From positions 1-26,377 of the IMG/VR virus record IMGVR_UViG_3300045135_000943: DNA of 26,377 nt; one strand, written 5' to 3'. Of this stretch, positions 1-6,603 are shown one piece after another. This DNA is from a virus. Position numbers and translations under genes: made by a program. Under the pieces are notes generated by a model. That model worked only from the letters and a program-made list of their open reading frames with translations. It did no database searches and was not told the origin of the DNA. The stretch's first letter is position 1, and each line of letters begins with the position of its first letter.

Positions 1-10
1 CTGCCACATA

Positions 11-442
11 TCAACCCCCTAGTGCTGCACTGGCTATCACGAAGATTGCGTAAGAGCCAATGAGTCCAAGACAACCAGCGACTATAATGCTTGCATACTG
101 CCAGCGTTGGTTAATCTTTTTGATTCTTTCGTTACGCTCTAACAACCTAGCCTTACGAGCTTCTGCTTGAAACTTAACGAAGTCATCCCATAGACCTGCT
201 CGACCGTGATACTGCATCAATTCTCTTAGCTCGTCTTCGGCTTGTTTGATCTGTTCCAGTGCTGCAAACTCTTCAGCGTCACTCGTAAAGCCATTCTTTT
301 TTGCTTGCCGTAACTTAAGGTCTTCTTTGGCTGTAGTCATCTGACCGATGAAACCAAAGCAATCGGTTAAGTCTTTACCGTTTGCTACGAACTCTTTAAC
401 TACTGAGTAGGCGGCATTGAACGCGGCAAGCTCTGCTATCAC
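11..442 (-). CDS. Hypothetical protein with a C-terminal membrane segment
   Basis: A 143-residue protein. Roughly the first 110 residues are charged and probably helical, with a motif around GRAGLWDDFVKFQAEARKAR. The C-terminus carries one hydrophobic stretch (about residues 115-140, ASIIVAGCLGLIGSYAIFVI), so it is probably a tail-anchored inner-membrane protein. The start is a GTG whose last two bases overlap the TGA stop of the gene before it, a GTGA overlap typical of translational coupling. Proteins of this look are recurrent in marine phages near the end of the tail region, where lysis genes often sit, but nothing here proves a lysis role. The stop lies 10 bases from the window edge, so its downstream neighbours are not visible. 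Confidence 0.75.
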   Translation of the reverse strand: MIAELAAFNAAYSVVKEFVANGKDLTDCFGFIGQMTTAKEDLKLRQAKKNGFTSDAEEFAALEQIKQAEDELRELMQYHGRAGLWDDFVKFQAEARKARLLERNERIKKINQRWQYASIIVAGCLGLIGSYAIFVIASAALGG

Positions 443-690
443 TTGTCAGCCTTGGTATCGAGCTTCTTATCTATTGCATCTAGCTTGTTAAACAGCCGAT
501 CCATATCAGCCTTGAAGTCTTCACGCTTTACGTATTCACCAGCCACTAGAACCTCGATGCGGTTAACCTTTTCAATCAACTGATCGTCAGCCTTTTGCAG
601 TTCTTTTACCGCGTCCCAGATGACTTTCAGGATCCAACCGAACGCTGAACCCACTACCGCAATCAAAGCATTGATTAGACCCTGTTCCAT
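439..690 (-). CDS. Small membrane-anchored coiled-coil protein (XhlA/holin-like in layout)
   Basis: An 83-residue protein with an N-terminal hydrophobic segment (about residues 5-27) followed by a charged heptad-like helix (about residues 28-80) ending KKLDTKADK. This layout resembles small phage membrane proteins such as the XhlA type that sit beside holins, but no diagnostic motif is present. It overlaps the next gene (11-442) by four bases, so the two membrane proteins are probably made together. A role in lysis is inferred from position and topology only. Confidence 0.75.
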   Translation of the reverse strand: MEQGLINALIAVVGSAFGWILKVIWDAVKELQKADDQLIEKVNRIEVLVAGEYVKREDFKADMDRLFNKLDAIDKKLDTKADK

Positions 691-699
691 GATAACTCC

Positions 700-1101
700 T
701 TACAAGAAAACGCGACTCGGTGAATTAGGCACAACGCCGTATAACGCATCCAGCGCTTCGACAGTTTCACGCATAGCATCGCCAACAAGACGAACGTTAA
801 CGTGCCAGCCGTCCACTGGTGCTGTCTCAGGGTATTCATTGCCCTCAGCGTCAGTCAGTGTATTACCCGTTGGTTCATGGATAACACCAACCACGTCAAT
901 GGCGTAGTCGTGAGTGTGTGTAACCAAGTATTTTTCACCGTCAGCCACCTGAGTCGATTCACCAGTTTCTTCATCTACAACAGTTATATAATCCTGTTTG
1001 TAAAAATCCGAAAACACCTGAGGTAAATCATTTTCAGAATTTAAACGTATAAAAAAATCAACTTTTGGTGCTTCAATTACTTCTTCAATTACTTGTTCCA
1101 T
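700..1101 (-). CDS. Hypothetical phage protein
   Basis: A 133-residue acidic protein with no signal peptide or membrane segment. The C-terminal half includes PVDGWHVNVRLVGDAMRE, a stretch I associate with small conserved phage proteins found after tail-fibre genes. The start codon overlaps the stop of the endonuclease gene (TAATG), so it is translated right after it. The spacing to the next gene is nine bases. No enzymatic motif is visible. It might be a virion-associated or fibre-associated protein, but that is only a guess from position. Confidence 0.7.
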   Translation of the reverse strand: MEQVIEEVIEAPKVDFFIRLNSENDLPQVFSDFYKQDYITVVDEETGESTQVADGEKYLVTHTHDYAIDVVGVIHEPTGNTLTDAEGNEYPETAPVDGWHVNVRLVGDAMRETVEALDALYGVVPNSPSRVFL

Positions 1102-1646
1102 TATGCCGCTCGTCCATGGTTGGGGTGATAGCCTAATAATTCTTCAGCAAACTGTCTTGCCTCAACAGCTATATTGAAATCTTTAAAAAAACCTATGCTA
1201 ATTCGTTTGTTTTTATTATATATGTATGCAAACCATTTTTTTGTGCTTTTATCGAAACTAACGCCAACCACTCCGCTTGTGTTTGTTTTTGGCTTCTTCA
1301 TGTTCCTATTGTTTTCTTCGCGAGACACTGACCGCAGGTTGCACAGACGATTATCTGTTTTATCGCCGTTAATATGATCAATAAACTCAGGAAACTCACC
1401 ATAAGAAATAGCCCACGCAACTTGATGAGCGCGCATCTGCTTTTTAAACATATTGCTGTATAGATATCCACGGCTATCCACTGTATTAAAAGCTGGCTTT
1501 CCTGCAAACCTAGTGTTGAATAATTTTCTAAACTTTTCTCGCGGCTCAACATCGCTTTCCCGTACTTTCCAGATTAAGCTTCCAGTTTTTGGATTGTAAT
1601 CAACAGACTTTCGCAAAAGGTCTGGTGTCAATTCCTTAAACCTCAT
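1101..1646 (-). CDS. HNH homing-type endonuclease with AP2 DNA-binding domain
   Basis: A 181-residue protein. The HNH core is at about residues 74-105, with H74 and the signature FIDHINGDKTDNRLCNLR (D90-H91 and the downstream N residues). A C-terminal AP2-type DNA-binding domain follows (about residues 123-174, SGVVGVSFDKSTKKWFAYI and a later GFF). This HNH-plus-AP2 layout is standard for free-standing phage homing endonucleases, which cut alleles lacking them and spread by repair. The gene starts by ATGA overlap with the fibre gene and ends overlapping the next start, so it is tightly packed between a fibre gene and a hypothetical gene. It looks more AT-rich than its neighbours, consistent with late acquisition. 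All key HNH residues appear present, so it is probably active. Confidence 0.9.
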   Translation of the reverse strand: MRFKELTPDLLRKSVDYNPKTGSLIWKVRESDVEPREKFRKLFNTRFAGKPAFNTVDSRGYLYSNMFKKQMRAHQVAWAISYGEFPEFIDHINGDKTDNRLCNLRSVSREENNRNMKKPKTNTSGVVGVSFDKSTKKWFAYIYNKNKRISIGFFKDFNIAVEARQFAEELLGYHPNHGRAA

Positions 1647-3241
1647 AAGGTTAGCTCCTGTAGCTGTGCGTTAGTCAGGCGACGTGGGTAGTATTTGATT
1701 GACTTGATGTGGCCGTTGAGTTGGCTTCCACCATTAGTGCTTACGCCAATATTTAATACCGCACTGATGTTTGGTATGCTTGCGCTTGTATCGCTTGCTA
1801 TAGTCCCACCATCTACTACTGATGAGATATCATTTTGTTTAAAGCCTGACGCAAAAGAAAACTCAGTATTATCTGAGATGCTGTCAATAGTATTAAACTT
1901 AGCTTGATCTACTCCACCATCCCGAATAAATGTTCTTACTTTGCTTACCGATGTATAAAACTGAATTGAATCGCTTGCCCCTGAACCGAAAGCCGCAAAC
2001 CAAACTAAAGAGCTAGCGTCATACGGAGTTGCTTTTAACGCGAACGTCCCCTCATCCTGCCGATAACCAAACCCACTCGTCGCTATACTCGCAACATCTG
2101 CCGAGCGTGTAGCGGTTGAGCCGCTTGTGGGGATGTAGCTTGTGGGGAATGAGCCTGCTTCAGCCTGTGGGCCCCAGATGTAAACACCTGACACACCATC
2201 ACCAGCAAAGGTTTCTGCCCCTAAGTCATTTAATAACTGAATCCACGGAACCCCGCTTGCATCTGTATCTGTGTCAGTAATTGATATTCTGTACCAACCG
2301 TTACCGACATCAGTTATTGAATACGCTTCTGGTGTTGTAGTTCCAATTAATGAACCATCAGTAAGGTCTACAACGATTGACTCACCGTTACCAGTGTCGT
2401 GTCTTATTGCTATTGTGGTGTATTCTGCGGCTTTTGCATAAACGCTAAAGGTATATTGAGCATTACCAAGTCCAGCAGAAAAGTAAAGTCTTTGCTGGTC
2501 TGAGTTTGTAGAAGCATAAGCCTTTACTGCGGTATTTGTTCCATCTGGTGCAATTCCAGCATTTAGCTGTAAATATCTCAAGCCACTTGAGCTAATCCCA
2601 GAAAATGTCGTTTCACCCCAACCAGAAGTAAAATCGCTGTATGAAATTGAGTTAGTCCTACTTTCCTCCACCAACAGCCCCAACAGGCTGCCGTCTGCAT
2701 CATACTCGATACGCGGTATGTTGTTAGGATGGTTGAATAGGACTAGGTCGCCGTCCGAGGTGTCGAAGGTGACTTCTTTTACTGATACGTTGTCGAAGTT
2801 TGACGAATGTCCGTCAACATTAGCTTGCAAACCAATTCGAACGTAAGTAGTGGTGGTTAGTGCAACAAAATTAACAACAATAGTTTTATCTTGAGCAATA
2901 TTTAATTCCTCATAAATTTGGTCGCCGTTCCACGTTGTGCCAATTCTGACACGAGCAGGATCACCAGTATAATTTACATCAATAGAATATTGATAAACCT
3001 TGCCCACTTCGGTTTGTAATTCTTGAAACGCAAAACCATACACAGCTCCATCATTTGTAATAACTATTTCACCATTATTGACCGATAAAATGGCATTACT
3101 AGAAGTCCAACCCGTTGTATCACTATCAAAAGTCCCATTCGTAACCAACTCAGCCCCATACTTAACACGCCTTAAAGCGGTGCCACTACTCGCACGGGTG
3201 AAGTCGATTAGGTCTTGTGCTTTACCGTATGTTCTAGCCAT
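1643..3241 (-). CDS. Tail fibre / receptor-binding protein with carbohydrate-binding-like modules
   Basis: A 532-residue beta-rich protein. Visible modules in order: a short N-terminal segment (1-28); a CBM4/9-like jelly-roll (about 29-155) opening with GAELVTNGTFDSDTTGWT; a linker with a conserved GLLVEESRTN motif (about 189-198); a phage-spike module (about 198-385) containing FSVYAKAAEYTTIAIR and GDGVSGVYIWGPQAEAGS; and a C-terminal LamG-like module (about 390-532). The same modules occur in the preceding fibre gene, so the two are related. This family of modules binds surface sugars, so receptor recognition is the likely job. The start overlaps the previous stop by one base, and the stop overlaps the endonuclease start (ATGA). 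Confidence 0.8.
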   Translation of the reverse strand: MARTYGKAQDLIDFTRASSGTALRRVKYGAELVTNGTFDSDTTGWTSSNAILSVNNGEIVITNDGAVYGFAFQELQTEVGKVYQYSIDVNYTGDPARVRIGTTWNGDQIYEELNIAQDKTIVVNFVALTTTTYVRIGLQANVDGHSSNFDNVSVKEVTFDTSDGDLVLFNHPNNIPRIEYDADGSLLGLLVEESRTNSISYSDFTSGWGETTFSGISSSGLRYLQLNAGIAPDGTNTAVKAYASTNSDQQRLYFSAGLGNAQYTFSVYAKAAEYTTIAIRHDTGNGESIVVDLTDGSLIGTTTPEAYSITDVGNGWYRISITDTDTDASGVPWIQLLNDLGAETFAGDGVSGVYIWGPQAEAGSFPTSYIPTSGSTATRSADVASIATSGFGYRQDEGTFALKATPYDASSLVWFAAFGSGASDSIQFYTSVSKVRTFIRDGGVDQAKFNTIDSISDNTEFSFASGFKQNDISSVVDGGTIASDTSASIPNISAVLNIGVSTNGGSQLNGHIKSIKYYPRRLTNAQLQELTL

Positions 3242-5598
3242 TAGACTGTCAGACCTCCGTTAGTAAATGATGATGGCTGCCCGTCAAAGGTTAGACTCAA
3301 TGACGGCTCCGTTGATGGTTTGGTGGCTTCAGCAATGCCAGTGTCGCCTATGTCTCGATCCCAGATGCGGAATTCAGATACCGTACCCATGTAGTCAGTG
3401 GCAATCGTAAGATTAGTAGCTGATAAATCAGGCAAGGCTGTTGGTGTTGTGTTGGCTGTCAGTGCTACGCCATCTACCGCGCCATTGATAAAGGTTGAGC
3501 CATTACGTGATGCGATGTTAAATGGCACATTAATATCTGGGGCGTAGTCACTACCCGCTCCTATAGACTGATCAGCTACCCCCGCAATTTCTTGTGTAAA
3601 CTGTACCTGCCCAGTCAATGCACCGGCATTATAGATGTCTGCAACAATCCTGTTATCCAGATCTTTTTGCCATGAAAAAATCTTTACATCATACCCACCC
3701 TCATCCGCATAATTTATCTCACCAGCCATCGCAATGGACACAGACAATGGGTTGATCTCGCGGACGGAAATGTTGTCGATGGAGCCACTAAAGTTATTGC
3801 CATAAATGTAAAGCAATCCAGAAGTGGTTGATGGAATTAAAATAGTGGAGTATCTACCTGAACTTGTTATGTTTGCTCCGAAAGTAGAACCAATTTCAGC
3901 CCTGAGATATGTGCCTCCCGTCATTATGACATCAAACTCAATAAGCAAAATCTTGCCTTGTTGGTTGCTTATGTTTTGATTGATGTTTACGCTTGATGAA
4001 ACAGCAGTAGCGACACCACCACTAATAGACCATCCAGTACCTAACGTCCAATCACTATCCGTATCAAACGTCCCATTAGTTACAAGCTCATCACCAATAT
4101 AAGTCGGCTCAGGCCATGGCAGATTAGCGTATGGGACTGTGACTGTCTCAGCGGCTCGGGTTACACTAGAACCGTTGGTGGGAATTAGCGATGAAGGCGT
4201 TGACCCAAGCTCAAGCTGTGCTTGATGTACATAAACACCTGAAACACCATCTGCGGCAAAAGTTGGAACCCTTCCGTCTGTAAGGCTTTGAATAAATCCG
4301 ATTCCAGACGAGCCCGTAGCGGTAGCATCAGCAGGAAAAGTACAAGAACACCTAAACCAACCATTACCTTCGTCTTTTATTGTAGCCGTAGCGGTTGCTG
4401 ATGTGTTGCCAACTACACCGTCTTGCAAATCAAAGTTTGCATAATCGTCAGCAGAATAAGCGCCACCTACAACAATTTGTATGTATCTATACCCATTTTG
4501 TTTAAGGTAAAAAGAAAACGTATAACTATTACCTGATGTTAGGGAAAATTGCTGAGCTACATAATGACTGCTCAATGCTGTAGTAGGTATTAAGGCATAT
4601 CCCGATGTTTCCCCATCTAATCCCGTTGTTGATGCTGAAGTTGGCCGAGTTACCTCATTAGAAAAACTCCACGCTGATTGTGTAGGATCGTTGCTATATA
4701 ACCACAAGTTAGTCCTTGGCTCAGACTCAACCAGTATCCCCTTATTAACCCACTGGTCACCGTTGTACTTATGATGCCCACGGCGAGGTAGGTAGACTGC
4801 TAAGGATGTTGTAGGTACGTATGAGTCACCACGGTCAGGGTTGTTTACCATGCCGCCGAGGTCGGAGCGGTATAGGTGGGCGCCCCAGATGTAAATGCCT
4901 GAAGCGCCATCGCCAGTGTAAAGTATTTCAGAACCTACAACGCCGCCATCTGATGGCATAGGGTGAATTTGAACCAAATTTCTTTGGCGATCATCATAAG
5001 TGATTGAGCATAAATACCACCCTTCGCCAACGCTTTGAATTTGTGCAAAATCTATGCCGGTCCCAGTAGAACCTACGGTTCCAGATGCAAGATTAAAGAT
5101 AACGCCGCCAGCGTCCCAACTTCCCCCAATGTTAGTGCGAAGCATGACGTAATCATACTCGCCTGCTTTAACGTAAACACTAAAAGTTTCTTGATTAGAA
5201 ACAATGGCGATTGTCTGTTGGGTAGAATGCTCCACACTTGAAGTTGCGCTGGCAATTATTTTATCAGCCGTGGTCGCCCCATCAGGAGCAACAATTACAT
5301 TGTTTTCAACAGTGGCATTTGTCTTAACCCAAGCCGCATTATCAAACTGCTCACTATACGTCAGAAGATTATGCGGAGCCCACTTAATCAGCCCATCACT
5401 ATCCACCATAGTCGCATTGCCGTTACGGGTGAAGGTAAAGGCATCGTTTAGGGATTTGGATGATCCGTTGGTTAGGTAATAATTATCCTCAAAGTTAAAC
5501 AGTAGTTTAGGATACTGACCGTTAACACCTGCTTCACGCAGTGCCTGATTAATGCGGTTAGGTGACCGCTGGACATTAATACCAATATTAACTGCCAT
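3241..5598 (-). CDS. Large tail fibre protein with duplicated spike modules
   Basis: A 785-residue beta-rich fibre. The N-terminus (about 1-75) may attach to the tail tip. Two tandem copies of one module follow. The first opens with NLLTYSEQFDNAAWV and ends around GDGASGIYIWGAHLY. The second opens with NLWLYSNDPTQSAW and ends around ADGVSGVYVHQAQLELGS. Next come a CBM4/9-like jelly-roll opening ELVTNGTFDTDSDW and a C-terminal LamG/concanavalin-like domain (about 620-785) with FRIWDRDIGD. The duplicated module is about 45% similar by eye and recurs a third time in the next gene. It is probably a host-surface glycan binder. It abuts the genes on either side by one-base overlaps. Confidence 0.8.
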   Translation of the reverse strand: MAVNIGINVQRSPNRINQALREAGVNGQYPKLLFNFEDNYYLTNGSSKSLNDAFTFTRNGNATMVDSDGLIKWAPHNLLTYSEQFDNAAWVKTNATVENNVIVAPDGATTADKIIASATSSVEHSTQQTIAIVSNQETFSVYVKAGEYDYVMLRTNIGGSWDAGGVIFNLASGTVGSTGTGIDFAQIQSVGEGWYLCSITYDDRQRNLVQIHPMPSDGGVVGSEILYTGDGASGIYIWGAHLYRSDLGGMVNNPDRGDSYVPTTSLAVYLPRRGHHKYNGDQWVNKGILVESEPRTNLWLYSNDPTQSAWSFSNEVTRPTSASTTGLDGETSGYALIPTTALSSHYVAQQFSLTSGNSYTFSFYLKQNGYRYIQIVVGGAYSADDYANFDLQDGVVGNTSATATATIKDEGNGWFRCSCTFPADATATGSSGIGFIQSLTDGRVPTFAADGVSGVYVHQAQLELGSTPSSLIPTNGSSVTRAAETVTVPYANLPWPEPTYIGDELVTNGTFDTDSDWTLGTGWSISGGVATAVSSSVNINQNISNQQGKILLIEFDVIMTGGTYLRAEIGSTFGANITSSGRYSTILIPSTTSGLLYIYGNNFSGSIDNISVREINPLSVSIAMAGEINYADEGGYDVKIFSWQKDLDNRIVADIYNAGALTGQVQFTQEIAGVADQSIGAGSDYAPDINVPFNIASRNGSTFINGAVDGVALTANTTPTALPDLSATNLTIATDYMGTVSEFRIWDRDIGDTGIAEATKPSTEPSLSLTFDGQPSSFTNGGLTV

Positions 5599-5789
5599 TA
5601 GTTAGATTCCTTTGGCTGATTCTGCAAGGCACCATCAACACTGGTCGCCTCAATTAATGACACGCTTAAGCCGCCCTGCGGTGTTAACGATACGCCTCGC
5701 GTCACAAACGAAACAGTACCTGCAATCGTAGACCCTTGCTCGATATTGATCGAGTAAGCGGTGCGCGTTGGCGAGCTAACACTAATCAT
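5598..5789 (-). CDS. Small hypothetical tail-region protein
   Basis: A 63-residue protein without recognisable motif, membrane segment or signal. Its composition (many Ser/Thr/Val, few charges) suggests a small beta domain, similar in flavour to its neighbours. It overlaps the previous gene by eight bases and the fibre gene start by one base, so it is locked into the tail operon. It may be a small structural adaptor between tail tip and fibre, but no sequence evidence decides this. Confidence 0.6.
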   Translation of the reverse strand: MISVSSPTRTAYSINIEQGSTIAGTVSFVTRGVSLTPQGGLSVSLIEATSVDGALQNQPKESN

Positions 5790-6099
5790 GCGAAATATCC
5801 TCGAGGATGATCACGCTGAATGTCTCGGTGCTGAACACCTCACCAGAACTATCGGTGAACTCGATGTCGCACGAGTGAGTTCCAGCGCTCCACGTATCCG
5901 TCTGCGCCGCAGTAGCCGATAAGACAAACACACCGTTTGAGCTATCAGTTAGGGTCACAGTCAAGGCCGAGATCAGCGTATCGTTTTGGCGTATGTGAGC
6001 GCGGATTGACCAGTCGGTGATATCAGCAACGACGCCGCCCTCAGTGAGCGTAATCACCCACTCAAGGGTATCGCCTTGCTTGTGAGTGATACTTGCCAT
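5782..6099 (-). CDS. Small Ig-like/BppU-like beta-sandwich tail protein
   Basis: A 105-residue protein with an alternating beta pattern. It has an opening QGDTLEWVITLT, a middle DWSIRAHIRQND, and a late AGTHSCDIEFTDSSGEVFST. This resembles the N-terminal domain of baseplate upper proteins (BppU-like), which serve as structural adaptors. The same pattern (GDxxxW, then a strand ending near W/FxxG, then IExTxSSG) is seen in the N-terminal half of the gpW-like connector at 19013-19606, so the fold seems to be used twice in this virion. It overlaps the next gene by eight bases. The structural role is inferred. Confidence 0.65.
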   Translation of the reverse strand: MASITHKQGDTLEWVITLTEGGVVADITDWSIRAHIRQNDTLISALTVTLTDSSNGVFVLSATAAQTDTWSAGTHSCDIEFTDSSGEVFSTETFSVIILEDISHD

Positions 6100-6375
6100 T
6101 TACACCACCAGTGCGCTGATGCCAGTTGCGGTAGTACCTGTAGACTTAACGCGCTTAACAGAACAAGTCAGCGTGTGAAAATCAGGTACGGTCACAGTTC
6201 GCTCGTTTCCGTCTTTATTCAAAAATACGACATCACCGCCAGTCTCAACATATAGCCCAATAGCGATATTCCCTGCGCCTACGTTGTCCGTAGAATCATT
6301 CGGGGTAACAGGCACCATGTCATAGACCAAACCAGATTGATTCGGTGAATTAGTGTATACGAATGGGTTAGCCAT
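6100..6375 (-). CDS. Spike base protein (RCAP_Rcc01079-like)
   Basis: A 91-residue protein with VYDMVPVTPNDSTDNV, then GLYVETGGDVVFLNKDGN, then a C-terminal RVKSTGTTATGISALVV. This order (VTPNDST, ALYVGTGGDV-like, TGTTATGI near the end) is the hallmark of the small spike-base family first seen in the Rhodobacter gene transfer agent and widespread in phages, where it sits at the base of the tail spike. A good Shine-Dalgarno (TAGGAGG) lies before the ATG. A possible promoter lies just upstream, so this may begin a fibre transcript. Confidence comes from motif order and position after the J-like gene. Confidence 0.8.
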   Translation of the reverse strand: MANPFVYTNSPNQSGLVYDMVPVTPNDSTDNVGAGNIAIGLYVETGGDVVFLNKDGNERTVTVPDFHTLTCSVKRVKSTGTTATGISALVV

Positions 6376-6400
6376 AACAGCCTCCTATAGAATTGTGTTG

Positions 6401-6429
6401 ATTATACCATCTTATGCTGGATCAATGAA
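6401..6429 (-). promoter_or_regulatory. Candidate extended -10 promoter for the spike/fibre genes
   Basis: On the minus strand TGGTATAAT (6409-6401) is a perfect -10 with the extended TGn motif. A weak -35 TTCATT (6429-6424) sits 17 bases upstream. Predicted transcription begins around 6394, giving a short leader with the TAGGAGG ribosome-binding site of the gene ending at 6100. It starts inside the end of the upstream gene (stop at 6412). It would let fibre genes be expressed independently of the long structural transcript. Confidence 0.45.
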
Positions 6430-6603
6430 TGCGTATTTTTTGACCTCGTCACCCATCCTGATTTGCATGAAAAATGTATAAATATCCTGACCCGCCATAT
6501 CAGCTTTGAGTCGATCAACTTCTGCTTGGGCGTCTTGAGCGCCGACCACTTCAGATACGACCACTTCTTCCATGTTTGCGGTTATATAGCCAATCTCAAT
6601 CAT
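6412..6603 (-). CDS. Small hypothetical tail-tip protein
   Basis: A 63-residue acidic protein starting MIEIGYITANMEEVV, with no known motif and no membrane segment. Its start overlaps the stop of the J-like gene by four bases (ATGA type), the usual sign of translational coupling. Small genes at this place after the tip protein are common in siphophages and may be tip or fibre accessory proteins. Function unknown. Confidence 0.6.
   Translation of the reverse strand: MIEIGYITANMEEVVVSEVVGAQDAQAEVDRLKADMAGQDIYTFFMQIRMGDEVKKYAFIDPA

Noticed and set aside
1643-5598. Diversity-generating retroelement in the fibre genes
   Set aside because: No reverse transcriptase or template/variable repeat pair is seen in the window. 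The similarity is between protein modules, not a near-identical DNA repeat.
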